A DNA stretch of 14,109 nucleotides from Moraxellaceae bacterium (GTDB taxonomy: Bacteria; Pseudomonadota; Gammaproteobacteria; Pseudomonadales; Moraxellaceae). Position 1 is the stretch's first letter. The number at the start of each line of letters is the position of its first letter. Positions 1 to 7,476 of this stretch are shown piece by piece. Below the pieces are notes generated by a model. The model saw only the letters and a program-made list of their open reading frames with translations. It did no database searches and had not been told where the DNA came from. The position numbers and the translations under genes are program-made. Location of the stretch: contig DPJB01000012.1 of the NCBI GenBank assembly GCA_003543245.1, positions 15,019 to 29,127 of the forward strand, in the 5' to 3' direction.

Positions 1-244
1 GCATGGCTTCCTGGCCGATGAAGGCACTGATTTCCTTCTGCATGACCGGGTCTTCGATCAGGTCACGCACATTGCGCATGCTGGTCACGAAGAAAAACTC
101 GCCTTCCGGGAAGAGGGAGGACAGGCTGCTCAGGAAGTGGGTCAGGAACGGGTCATTGGCAAACCAGTACCTGGGCACGTCAGTAAAGCCGAAATCCATG
201 CGGCGGACGGGGAAGCTGGCCTTGATCCTGGCTTGGGCTGTCAT
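1..244 (-). CDS. Metal-dependent hydrolase, COG3687/PF10118-like (N-terminal part; cut by window edge)
   Basis: The first 81 residues read from an ATG at 244 run off the left edge, so only the N-terminus is visible. The residues RRMDFGFTDVPRYWF, then FPEGEFFFV and FIGQEAM near the edge, match the start of the predicted metal-dependent hydrolase family PF10118. Full members are usually about 280-300 residues. The Glu of GQEAM belongs to the conserved acidic/His set thought to bind metal, but the remaining ligands lie outside the window. The start is set by GGAGAG five bases upstream; a second ATG at 249 is out of frame and stops at once. The natural substrate of the family is not established. 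The gene is divergent from an AraC-type regulator 204 bp away, which probably controls it. Family assignment is fairly sure; function is open. Confidence 0.75.
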   Translation of the reverse strand, partial: MTAQARIKASFPVRRMDFGFTDVPRYWFANDPFLTHFLSSLSSLFPEGEFFFVTSMRNVRDLIEDPVMQKEISAFIGQEAM

Positions 245-336
245 CTCATCTCTCCGGTTGTGGCTGTCGGTCTTTTTTCTGGCATCGTGACCCGGAGGCC
301 ACTTGCGGCTAGGATTGACCGGTCAGCGGGAAAACA

Positions 337-364
337 ACACATTCTGTCACCTTGCTGAATGTGT
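337..364. promoter_or_regulatory. Inverted repeat in divergent hydrolase/AraC intergenic region
   Basis: ACACATTC (337-344) and its exact reverse complement GAATGTGT (357-364) are separated by 12 bp. TGTCA also occurs twice as a direct repeat, at 345 and 362. The element sits between two divergent start codons, where an AraC-family operator would be expected. Arms 20 bp apart centre to centre place both half-sites on the same DNA face, which fits a dimer. It could also form an RNA hairpin, but no T-run follows it. That the neighbouring regulator binds here is inference. Confidence 0.4.
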
Positions 365-448
365 CATTGAGTGATGTAAGTATTGCCAGCCTTGCCGGAC
401 CTCTGCTAGGTCAGATCAGGCCAATATTCGTCTTTAAAGGCCATAATA

Positions 449-1483
449 ATGTCCACACTTGAGCTTCATCAGCCCGCCATTCCCATCAGCTATGCACGCC
501 TGCTGGTGGAGTTGTGTACGCGCTGGCATGTTGCGCCGGAAGAGCTGATGGCCGGCACCGCGCTGGACCGGCACCCGCTGCCGGGCAGTGACGTGCGCCT
601 GTCGCCGCTGGAGTTCAACCAGATTGTTGATCGTGCCCTGCGCCTGACGGGCGAGCCGGCCCTCGGTTACCACTTCGGTCTGCACCTCAAGCTGTCGGCC
701 CACGGGTTCCTCGGGTATGCCGTGATGACCAGCGCCACGCTGGGCGAGGCCATCCAGCTGGTCGAAAAGTATTTCACCACCCGCAGTGGTGCCCTTCGTT
801 TCAGTTCCTTCATTGATGGCGACACGGCGGTCGTCCAGGTGGACAGCACGGTGGATGTGGTAGCGCCCTTTGCCTTTCCGTTCGAAAGCCTTCTGGTGGG
901 CCTGTGTCATGCGGGGGCCTACATCACCGGCGAGAGCAGCATGGATGCCGAGGTATGCATCAACTATCCCGAGCCGGGTTATTACGCCCGCTGTGCCAGC
1001 CTGCTGCCGTGCCGTATCCGCTACAATATGCCCCTGCACCAGTTGCGGTTTCCGGCGGCCCTGCTGGACCGTCCCTTGCTGATGGCCGATGCCACTGCGT
1101 CGGAACAGGCGCGTGAGCAGTGCGAGCGCGAACTGGCGGCACTCTCCAGTCAGCCACTGGTGACGCGCGTGCGTGCGCTGTTGGGCGAGGACCTGGCCAA
1201 CATGCCCGATCTGGATGTCGTGGCCGGGCGTTGCTGCATGTCGTCGCGTACCCTCAAGCGCAAGCTGGCCGAGCACGGTGTTACCTACTCGGAGATGGTG
1301 GCGACGATCCGCCGGGACGAGGCCTGTCTGCTGCTGGCCGAAGGCCGGCTGAGTGTCGAACAGATTGCCGGCCGTCTTGGCTACCGTGATCCGGCCAACT
1401 TTACCCGCGCCTTCAAGAGCTGGACCCGGGAGACGCCGCGCCAGTACCGGGAGACCGTCAGGTCCGGCCAGCGCCGTGCCTGA
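449..1483 (+). CDS. AraC-family transcriptional regulator (OruR/Arabinose_bd type)
   Basis: This is a 344-residue cytoplasmic DNA-binding regulator. Residues about 20-210 resemble the Arabinose_bd effector domain (PF12625) of OruR/ArgR-type AraC proteins. Residues about 245-335 form the double helix-turn-helix: PDLDVVAGRCCMSSRTLKR in the first, and LSVEQIAGRLGYRDPANFT followed by AFKSWTRETPRQYR in the second, which is the classic AraC signature. AAGG eight bases before the ATG at 449 supports the start. The gene is divergent from the metal-dependent hydrolase, the usual layout for a regulator and its target, and an inverted repeat lies between them. It is followed 79 bp later by fbp, which has its own candidate promoter, so co-transcription is not needed. 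Effector unknown; homologues of this subtype respond to amino acids or to lipid- and alkane-derived molecules. Confidence 0.9.
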   Translation: MSTLELHQPAIPISYARLLVELCTRWHVAPEELMAGTALDRHPLPGSDVRLSPLEFNQIVDRALRLTGEPALGYHFGLHLKLSAHGFLGYAVMTSATLGEAIQLVEKYFTTRSGALRFSSFIDGDTAVVQVDSTVDVVAPFAFPFESLLVGLCHAGAYITGESSMDAEVCINYPEPGYYARCASLLPCRIRYNMPLHQLRFPAALLDRPLLMADATASEQAREQCERELAALSSQPLVTRVRALLGEDLANMPDLDVVAGRCCMSSRTLKRKLAEHGVTYSEMVATIRRDEACLLLAEGRLSVEQIAGRLGYRDPANFTRAFKSWTRETPRQYRETVRSGQRRA

Positions 1484-1493
1484 CCGGTCGGGT

Positions 1494-1522
1494 TTGGTCC
1501 CGGACCGCTTACACGGCATAAT
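1494..1522 (+). promoter_or_regulatory. Candidate sigma-70 promoter for fbp
   Basis: TTGGTC (1494-1499) and CATAAT (1517-1522) are separated by exactly 17 bp and lie 41 bp before the fbp start. The -10 box matches consensus at 5 of 6 positions, but the -35 box at only 3 of 6. An imperfect GC-rich stem (1485-1508, one bulge) overlaps the -35 and directly follows the regulator stop codon. This is prediction by eye only. Confidence 0.4.
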
Positions 1523-1562
1523 CCGCCTCCTTTATATCTCCTGAATCCTGTCGGAGTTCTGC

Positions 1563-2561
1563 ATGTCCGGTATTACCCTCAGTCGCTATCTGGTCGAACA
1601 GCAGCGCAACAGCCCCGCCATCACGCCGGATTTGCGTCTTATCGTGGAAAGCGTGGCCAGTGCCTGCAAGGCTATCGGTGTGGCCATCGGCAAGGGCGAG
1701 CTGGCTGGCGTGCTGGGTGGCGCCGGCAGTGAAAACATTCAGGGCGAGGCGCAGAAAAAGCTGGATGTGATTTCCAATGACATCCTGATCCGCACCAAGC
1801 AGGCCAACGGCACGCTGGCGGCCATGGCGTCGGAGGAAATGGACGAGATCTATCTCATTCCGACCGAATACCCGCAGGGCGATTATCTGCTACTGTTTGA
1901 TCCGCTCGATGGCTCCAGCAACATTGATGTGAACATTTCTGTCGGCACGATTTTTTCGGTGCTGAAAAAAGCCGATGACAATGAAGTGACGGTGACGGAC
2001 TTCCTGCAGCCAGGCACGGCGCAGGTGTGTGCCGGGTATGCCGTGTACGGTCCGTCCACACAGCTGGTGCTGACGTTTGGTCAGGGCGTTGACTGCTTTA
2101 CACTGGATCGTGAACTCGGCGAGTTCATTCTTACGCAACGCCAGATGCGCATCCCGGAAGACACCAGGGAGTTTGCCATCAACATGTCCAACCAGCGCTT
2201 CTGGGAGTCGCCGGTACAGCGCTATATCGAAGAGTTGCTGATGGGTACTACCGGCCCTCGCGAAAAGGACTTCAACATGCGCTGGGTGGCCTCCATGGTG
2301 GCCGATGTGCACCGCATCCTCACGCGTGGTGGTGTGTTCATGTACCCGCTGGACAGCAAGACCCGCGAGCAGGGCGGCAAGCTGCGCCTGCTGTATGAAG
2401 CCAATCCCATGTCCATGCTGATCGAGCAGGCCGGTGGCGCTTCGACAACGGGGCGTGAGCGCATCATGGCACTGGAGCCGCAGAAGCTGCATCAGCGTGT
2501 GCCCGTGGTGCTCGGTTCCAAAAATGAAGTGGAGCGTGTCACCCGTTATCACAATGAGTGA
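1563..2561 (+). CDS. fbp: Class I fructose-1,6-bisphosphatase
   Basis: Hydrolyses fructose 1,6-bisphosphate to fructose 6-phosphate and phosphate, the committed step of gluconeogenesis in the cytoplasm. It is 332 residues, the usual class I length. Metal-binding motifs are complete: ASEEMDEI at 89-96 and DPLDGSSN at 113-120. The family signature GKLRLLYEANPMS is at 272-284, followed by EQAGG at 288-292. GGAG lies six bases before the ATG. Such an enzyme fits a cell growing on lipids, alcohols or organic acids that must make its sugars. The next gene starts 47 bp downstream on the same strand with no terminator between, so partial co-transcription with the two following genes is possible. Identity is very secure. 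Confidence 0.97.
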   Translation: MSGITLSRYLVEQQRNSPAITPDLRLIVESVASACKAIGVAIGKGELAGVLGGAGSENIQGEAQKKLDVISNDILIRTKQANGTLAAMASEEMDEIYLIPTEYPQGDYLLLFDPLDGSSNIDVNISVGTIFSVLKKADDNEVTVTDFLQPGTAQVCAGYAVYGPSTQLVLTFGQGVDCFTLDRELGEFILTQRQMRIPEDTREFAINMSNQRFWESPVQRYIEELLMGTTGPREKDFNMRWVASMVADVHRILTRGGVFMYPLDSKTREQGGKLRLLYEANPMSMLIEQAGGASTTGRERIMALEPQKLHQRVPVVLGSKNEVERVTRYHNE

Positions 2562-2608
2562 GGCGTGCTCCGGAATTTAAATATAAAAGCAGACACAGAA
2601 GAAAACCG

Positions 2609-3136
2609 ATGATGAAAGTCGACAAGGTGTTGCCCGGTGCAGAGAAGTTTTATGTCGGGCTGATGATGGGGGTGGTGGGGCGCGGTCTTGTGTCCACCAG
2701 TCATGCCGATGAAGAAGTGCGCAGGGAAATTGCCACGTTTCCGGCCGGGTATACCTTCCAGATGATGGTGATTCCGAGTGGGCCGGCCTTCACGACCGAA
2801 GTGCAGGCTGACGGTACGTTGCGACTGCTCAGGGATTTTACCGGCAAGCCGGATCTGTGCGTGCGTTTCAAGCACATGTCCCATGCGTTTCTGGTGCTGT
2901 CTTTCCAGGAAGGCACTGCCCGTGCGTTTGCCAATGACCGCATCTATGTGGATGGTGAAGTGTCGCATGCCATCCGCATGGTGCGCTGCCTTTCCCGTAT
3001 GGAAGTGCTGATCCTGCCAAAGCTGGTGGCACAGCGTGCCGTCAAGCGCTATCCGGCCATCGGCATGGGCGAAAAAATGAATCTGGCCGCACGCATTTAC
3101 AGCCGTGTTGCTACCAATTTCCTGAAGGGAGAGTGA
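2609..3136 (+). CDS. SCP2-like putative lipid-binding protein
   Basis: A 175-residue protein without a signal peptide or clear membrane span. The central and C-terminal part (about 45-135), with GKPDLCVRFKHMSHAFLVL and ANDRIYVDGEVSHAIRM, follows the pattern of SCP2 sterol-carrier domains: a dipping ligand-pocket strand, then a 'G-x-hydrophobic' helix entry. On that basis it may carry fatty acyl or other lipid groups. The call is from pattern memory and should be treated as likely, not proven. The frame is open further upstream to an ATG overlapping the fbp stop, but those residues (RRAPEFKYKSRHRRK) look non-coding, and an A/G-rich stretch precedes the paired ATGs at 2609 and 2612. The stop is 4 bp from the alcohol dehydrogenase start, so the two are almost certainly translated together. 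A role beside that enzyme, such as presenting long-chain substrates, is inference. Confidence 0.65.
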   Translation: MMKVDKVLPGAEKFYVGLMMGVVGRGLVSTSHADEEVRREIATFPAGYTFQMMVIPSGPAFTTEVQADGTLRLLRDFTGKPDLCVRFKHMSHAFLVLSFQEGTARAFANDRIYVDGEVSHAIRMVRCLSRMEVLILPKLVAQRAVKRYPAIGMGEKMNLAARIYSRVATNFLKGE

Positions 3137-3140
3137 AGAA

Positions 3141-4328
3141 ATGGCAAATTCCTATTACGAGTTTTTCTGCCCGGTAAAAGTGATTGCCGGTCACAAGGCG
3201 CTGGAGCACATGCCGTTCGAGCTTCACACCCTGCAGGCAAAGCGCCCGCTGGTGATTACGGACAAGGGTGTGGTGGCTGTTGGCTTGCTCAACCATATTC
3301 ATGCCGCATTTGATGGCGCCGAATCTGAAATCCAGGCCGTGTTTGACGATGTACCGCCAGACAGCAGCCTGCAGACCGTGCGTGAGGCGGCAGCCGTGTA
3401 CCGCCATCACAATTGCGATGCCATTATTGCTGTGGGTGGTGGTTCGGTTATCGACACCAGCAAGGCCGTGAACATTCTGGTGTCCGAAGGCGGCGACGAC
3501 CTGCTGCGTTTTTCCGGCGCACACAACCTCAAGCGTCCGCTGAAGCCGCTGTTTGTGGTGCCAACCACCGCCGGTACCGGTTCGGAAACCACCATGGTGG
3601 CGGTGATCTCCGACAAGGACAAGGGCGTGAAGGTTCCTTTCACCTCCTACTTCCTCATGCCGACAGCAGCGGTGCTTGATCCGCGCATGACACTCACGCT
3701 GCCGCCACACATCACGGCCATGACCGCCATGGATGCAATGACACATGCAGTGGAGTCATTCACCTGTCTGGGCGCCAACCCGATCAGCGATGCCTACGCC
3801 ACTGGTGCGGTACGCAAGATCAGCGAGAATCTGCTCAAGGTGATGGACAATCCTGCTGATGCCGATGGCCGTCTGGAGCTGGCTCAGGCCTCTACCATGG
3901 CAGGCATTGCATTCTCTAACGCGATGGTCGGCATGGTGCATTCGCTGGGACATTCCGTGGGTGCCGTGTGTCACCTGCCGCATGGCCTGTGCATGAACCT
4001 GTTCCTGCCCTACGTGCTGGAATACAACAAGGAAGTGAACGGTGACCGCATCGGCGAGCTGCTGCTGCCGCTCGCTGGCGCTGACGTATACGCGGCAACA
4101 CCAAAGGCCCAGCGTGCAGACAAGGCTATTGAAGTCATCAGGCAGATGCGTGATGCGCTGTATGAGCGCTGCAAGTTGCCACGCACGCTGCTGGAAACCG
4201 GCAAGGTGCGTGAAGACCAGCTGGAACAGATTGCCGATCTGGCCATCAATGACGGATCGATCATTTTCAATCCGAAAGAAGCCGATCGTGCCGAGTTGCT
4301 GGGCGTGCTGAAGCTGTCCTGGGCATAA
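3141..4328 (+). CDS. Iron-containing (group III) alcohol dehydrogenase
   Basis: NAD(P)-dependent oxidoreductase of 395 residues interconverting an alcohol and an aldehyde. The Rossmann-type nucleotide motif GGGS is at 99-102, followed by DTSKA. PTTAGTGSE at 141-149 is the family's phosphate-binding signature. All four metal ligands expected from E. coli FucO are present with correct spacing: D198 and H202 in AMDAMTHAVE, H267 in GMVHSLGH, and H281 in LPHG. The start at 3141 is preceded by GAGAGTGAAGAA and lies 4 bp after the SCP2-like gene. A strong terminator follows 18 bp after the stop, so this is the end of the transcript. Substrate chain length cannot be read from sequence; the lipid-oriented neighbours hint at a medium- or long-chain fatty alcohol. 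Confidence 0.93.
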   Translation: MANSYYEFFCPVKVIAGHKALEHMPFELHTLQAKRPLVITDKGVVAVGLLNHIHAAFDGAESEIQAVFDDVPPDSSLQTVREAAAVYRHHNCDAIIAVGGGSVIDTSKAVNILVSEGGDDLLRFSGAHNLKRPLKPLFVVPTTAGTGSETTMVAVISDKDKGVKVPFTSYFLMPTAAVLDPRMTLTLPPHITAMTAMDAMTHAVESFTCLGANPISDAYATGAVRKISENLLKVMDNPADADGRLELAQASTMAGIAFSNAMVGMVHSLGHSVGAVCHLPHGLCMNLFLPYVLEYNKEVNGDRIGELLLPLAGADVYAATPKAQRADKAIEVIRQMRDALYERCKLPRTLLETGKVREDQLEQIADLAINDGSIIFNPKEADRAELLGVLKLSWA

Positions 4329-4345
4329 CGGCCAGTCATGTTTCA

Positions 4346-4378
4346 TGAAAAAGCCGCCTTTGATGGCGGCTTTTTTAT
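4346..4378. terminator. Rho-independent terminator, usable from both strands
   Basis: AAAAAGCCGCC (4348-4358) and GGCGGCTTTTTT (4365-4376) form a stem of six GC pairs extended by A-T pairs, with loop TTTGAT. The T-run on the plus strand ends the alcohol dehydrogenase transcript. The A-run on the left gives a U-run on the minus strand, which would also stop transcripts arriving from the small gene at 4422-4619. Confidence 0.9.
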
Positions 4379-4421
4379 TGGCGAAGTTTACCGGTACTCA
4401 GGTGGTGAGACGCAGGATTGG

Positions 4422-4619
4422 TCAGTCGGGTTTCGGGCCGGCTGATGCTGTCGGCACGGCCGCCGCTTTCAGTTTTTCCATGTCCGCCCTTGCAGCGCTG
4501 CTGGGCGTGAAATCAATGCCTTCCTCCAGCGTCTCCAGTATGGGAAAGCGTGCGCCACAGCAATGGCCCACCATGGCCAGACTGTTTTCAGCAATCGGTG
4601 GTTTGTTGGCTGTCGTCAT
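4422..4619 (-). CDS. Small hypothetical protein, 65 residues
   Basis: I do not recognise this protein. It has no signal peptide or membrane span, contains a vicinal cysteine pair in MVGHCCGARFP, and has an acidic middle (ETLEEGIDF) followed by an amphipathic stretch ARADMEKLKAAA. Codon choice is like that of its neighbours, and it fills the gap between the acyl-CoA dehydrogenase stop (86 bp upstream) and the bidirectional terminator, which argues for a real gene. The ribosome site is weak: AGG nine bases before the ATG, lying inside a perfect 5-3-5 hairpin at 4621-4633. It may be the last gene of the desaturase operon or have its own start signal, since TATACT is present on the minus strand near 4655. 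The His-Cys-Cys cluster could bind metal; that is speculation. Confidence 0.55.
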   Translation of the reverse strand: MTTANKPPIAENSLAMVGHCCGARFPILETLEEGIDFTPSSAARADMEKLKAAAVPTASAGPKPD

Positions 4620-4620
4620 G

Positions 4621-4633
4621 GCAGGGTACCTGC
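4621..4633 (-). promoter_or_regulatory. Small hairpin over the start region of the 65-residue gene
   Basis: GCAGG and CCTGC are separated by three bases and lie directly before the ATG at 4619, so in RNA they would pair and cover the only AGG available as ribosome site. Five GC-rich pairs with a 3-base loop is modest stability. It may lower translation; no regulator is implied. Confidence 0.3.
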
Positions 4634-4704
4634 TTCAGGTTTGTATTCTTACAGTATAGTGCATGCACGTGCCGGTGACGTCCCTCCGCTGGAGTGATGC
4701 CGGA

Positions 4705-6390
4705 TCAGTTTTTCATCTGTGGCGTGGCGCGGGCAATGATTGCCTCGCAATTGCTGCCACGGGCCAGCGTGCCATAGTTGTGGTGCCCGATCAGGGTAAG
4801 GCGCGAGGTGCAGAACGGGTCGGCGACATAGGCCGGTGCGTGCTGTACCAGCAGGGCTGCCTGCAGCGCCAGTGCCATGCGGTCAACAATGTCGCGGGCA
4901 CGGAACTCCATGTCGGTGAAATCGCGGAACTCGTTTTTCAGTGCTGCCACATGCTGGTCAAGTGCAGCATTGCCACCCCGGGCCTTGCCGACTTCGGCAA
5001 AAAACGCATCCATCACCGCCGGTGTTTTCTGCATGGCGCGCAGCACATCCAGGCATTGCACATTGCCACTGCCTTCCCAGATCGCATTGATCGGGGCCTC
5101 GCGGTACAGGCGCGGAAAAATGCTGTCTTCCATCACGCCGCTGCCACCGATGCACTCCATTGCCTCATAGGCATGATGCGGGACGCGTTTGCAGATCCAG
5201 TACTTGCCTACGGCCGTGCCAAGACGCACCAGCAGGTCTTCATGTTCGTCATGCCGGTTGTCGAGCGCACGTCCGATACGCATGGTCAGGGTGGTGGCGG
5301 CTTCGCTTTCCAGCGCAAGATCCGCCAGCACGTTCTGCATCAGCGGTTGCCGGTTGAGGACATTGCCGAAAGCCGAGCGCACCGAGCAGTGATGCAGTGC
5401 TTGCGCGGCAGCCATGCGCAGGCCGCCGCTGGAACCGATCATGCAGTCGAAGCGTGTCATGCTGACCATTTCAATGATCGTACGCACACCTCGGCCTTCT
5501 TCGCCGACCAGCCAGCCCAGTGCACCGCGCAGTTCGATTTCACTGGATGCATTGGACTGGTTGCCCATTTTTTTCTTGAGGCGGATGACCTGCAGGGGAT
5601 TTTTTGTGCCATCCGGGCGCCAGCGCGGCACGAGAAAGCAGGAGAGCCCGCCCGGTGCCTGTGCCAGTACCAGAAAAGCATCACACATGGGGGCCGAGAG
5701 GAAAAACTTGTGGCCCACCAGTTCATAGGGGTGCGCCGGACCTCCACTGCCCAGCGGAAATGCCCTGGTGGTGTTGGCGCGAACATCCGAACCGCCCTGC
5801 TTTTCGGTCATGCCCATGCCGATGGTGATGCCGGCCTTCTGCTCCATCGGTACATTGCGCGGATCGTAAACGCGCGCGGTGATTTTCGGTTCCCATATCC
5901 TGGTTAGCTCTGGCGTTGTGCGAAGCGAGGGGACCGCGGCAAAGGTCATGGTGACGGGACAGCCATGACCGGCTTCCACCTGTGACTGCATGTAGAACAT
6001 CGCGGCACGCGCCACATGCGCACCTGCTTTCGGGTCTACCCAGGGTGACGAGTGAATGCCGTTCTCGATCGCGGTCTGCATGAGGTGGTGATAGGCGGGA
6101 TGGTATTTCACCAGATCAATGCGGTTGCCGAAGCGGTCGTGCGTGTCGAACTCCGGCGTGAACTTGTTGGCGAGATGCCCCAGTTCCAGATAGCCCGCCG
6201 TGCCTGCATGTTCACCAAACGTGCTGAGCTGTTCATCGGCCCAGCCGGCGCCTTCGCGCTGCACGGCGTCGCGCAATGCGTGATCCTGCTGGTACAGGTT
6301 GAAGTCCTGCAGCTCGCTCGACACGTTGATGACCTCATGGGTGTCGGCCATGTAGCGACTGTCTGGTGAATCCTGCGGTGATGCATTCAT
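4705..6390 (-). CDS. AidB-type acyl-CoA dehydrogenase
   Basis: FAD-dependent acyl-CoA dehydrogenase, 561 residues, close in length and motifs to E. coli AidB (541). Seen: REGAGW (46-51), the flavin/substrate signature MGMTEKQGGSD (192-202), LVGHKFF (224-230), GGLSCFLVPR (247-256), MTRFDC (311-316), the cofactor motif MECIGGSGV (411-419), and NAIWEGSGN (435-443), whose E439 is at the position of the catalytic base. The C-terminal part beyond about 450 corresponds to the AidB region linked to DNA binding; whether DNA contacts are kept I cannot tell. AGGA eight bases before 6390 selects this start. Met14 (6351), which aligns with the AidB N-terminus, has no ribosome site. The desaturase stop is 13 bp upstream, so the two form an operon. 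No ada or alk genes are nearby, so a metabolic role in acyl-CoA oxidation is at least as likely as alkylation defence. Confidence 0.88.
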   Translation of the reverse strand: MNASPQDSPDSRYMADTHEVINVSSELQDFNLYQQDHALRDAVQREGAGWADEQLSTFGEHAGTAGYLELGHLANKFTPEFDTHDRFGNRIDLVKYHPAYHHLMQTAIENGIHSSPWVDPKAGAHVARAAMFYMQSQVEAGHGCPVTMTFAAVPSLRTTPELTRIWEPKITARVYDPRNVPMEQKAGITIGMGMTEKQGGSDVRANTTRAFPLGSGGPAHPYELVGHKFFLSAPMCDAFLVLAQAPGGLSCFLVPRWRPDGTKNPLQVIRLKKKMGNQSNASSEIELRGALGWLVGEEGRGVRTIIEMVSMTRFDCMIGSSGGLRMAAAQALHHCSVRSAFGNVLNRQPLMQNVLADLALESEAATTLTMRIGRALDNRHDEHEDLLVRLGTAVGKYWICKRVPHHAYEAMECIGGSGVMEDSIFPRLYREAPINAIWEGSGNVQCLDVLRAMQKTPAVMDAFFAEVGKARGGNAALDQHVAALKNEFRDFTDMEFRARDIVDRMALALQAALLVQHAPAYVADPFCTSRLTLIGHHNYGTLARGSNCEAIIARATPQMKN

Positions 6391-6403
6391 GACGGTGTCC
6401 TGT

Positions 6404-7450
6404 TCAGCGTGTCGTGGTGGCGGTCGACGGTGTGGAAACGATGCGCAGTACATCCAGATAGCCGGGTGCCGGTGGTACGGCGCCGCGTTCACGCAGCATC
6501 CTGTGCATGAGTGGCAGTTTCCGGAAGGGTACGGAGGCCATGACGTGGTGCTCTATATGGTAGTTCACGCGGTGCGGTGCCACCGTCATGCGTGCCAGCA
6601 GGCCGGCGCGGGTGGAACGGGTGTTGCGGAACATGTCGGTACTCTGCTCGGTGCAGGCATGTTCGGCCATGGAGCGAATACGCAGGATCAGCGGAAATGG
6701 CGTGATGTAAGTGAGTACGAAGACGCCATAGAGCCATGCATGGCCACTGGCCCATGCCATGCCGAATAGCACGGCGTGTACAAGCGCGGTACGCCAGCCG
6801 TTGCTGATCAGGTCGCGCAGGTAGTCGTGCCAGCACCGTCCTGCCTGTGGCAGTTTCCGGATGTCGTTGGACACCGTCCACTGGATGACGCCGGCATCCA
6901 TGAGGGTGCGACCGAGAAGAAATTTCAGTCCCGTGTAACCGGACAGGTCACGGGCAAACTTGCGCCATAGCGAGGCGCGGGTGCAGGGCAGGCCAGCCAC
7001 CAGTGAAAGATCCGTGTCACCTTGCTGTCCGGTTTTGCTGTGGTGGGCAAAATGATGCACCTTGTATTTCTGTACATCATTCCAGATGGGTTTTGCACAG
7101 ACCCAGTCGGCAAATGTGTCGTTCAGCCATTTTGTTTTGAACAGGGTGCCGTGCGAGGCCTCGTGCATGAGGATGGCGAGGGCGAGATGACGTCCGCCAA
7201 GAATGATGACGCCAGGCACGAACAGCATGACGGCTACCGGCAATGTTTGTTGTGTCGCCCACGCCAGCATGGCCAGCGTCAGAAGAATGACGCCCCAGGT
7301 AAAGCCGATGCTGACAAAGCCTGCGAGGTCGGATCGCTCGGTGAGCATTCGTATTTCTTCCCGCGTGAAAATGTCGGTGATCTTGCGGCGGGTTTCGGCA
7401 GGTAGCTCGACGGGAGTTGCCGAGTCCGGGAGGGTGATGGCCTGGTTCAT
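6404..7450 (-). CDS. Integral membrane fatty-acid desaturase
   Basis: A 348-residue di-iron membrane enzyme of PF00487 type, expected to insert a double bond or hydroxyl into a fatty acyl chain using O2 and electrons from ferredoxin or a similar donor. All three histidine boxes are present: HEASH (96-100), HHFAHH (132-137) and HIEHH (298-302), with a further MAEH at 261-264. Hydrophobic spans lie at about 45-95 and 220-257, in the usual order around the boxes. The start at 7450 is chosen for AGGGAC eight bases upstream; an in-frame ATG at 7480 would add ten residues (beginning MITFFLQGHD) and overlap the previous gene. It sits 26 bp after the PaaX-type gene and 13 bp before the acyl-CoA dehydrogenase. 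Regioselectivity and substrate cannot be inferred. An electron-transfer partner is not in the window. Confidence 0.92.
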   Translation of the reverse strand: MNQAITLPDSATPVELPAETRRKITDIFTREEIRMLTERSDLAGFVSIGFTWGVILLTLAMLAWATQQTLPVAVMLFVPGVIILGGRHLALAILMHEASHGTLFKTKWLNDTFADWVCAKPIWNDVQKYKVHHFAHHSKTGQQGDTDLSLVAGLPCTRASLWRKFARDLSGYTGLKFLLGRTLMDAGVIQWTVSNDIRKLPQAGRCWHDYLRDLISNGWRTALVHAVLFGMAWASGHAWLYGVFVLTYITPFPLILRIRSMAEHACTEQSTDMFRNTRSTRAGLLARMTVAPHRVNYHIEHHVMASVPFRKLPLMHRMLRERGAVPPAPGYLDVLRIVSTPSTATTTR

Positions 7451-7476
7451 GTCATGTCCCTGCAAAAAAAACGTGA

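Noticed and set aside
1485..1508. GC-rich imperfect stem after the AraC-type stop, considered as a terminator
   Set aside because: It has a bulge and is not followed by a T-run; it overlaps the candidate fbp promoter instead.
434..1519. Long open frame of 361 codons on the minus strand opposite the AraC-type gene
   Set aside because: Its residues are low-complexity Gln/Arg/His/Gly-rich without family motifs, as expected from reading the complement of GC-rich coding DNA. The plus strand encodes a complete AraC protein.
4663..5907. Open frame of 414 codons on the plus strand opposite the acyl-CoA dehydrogenase
   Set aside because: No recognisable domain, Cys/His/Arg-rich shadow composition, and the opposite strand has all AidB-type motifs.
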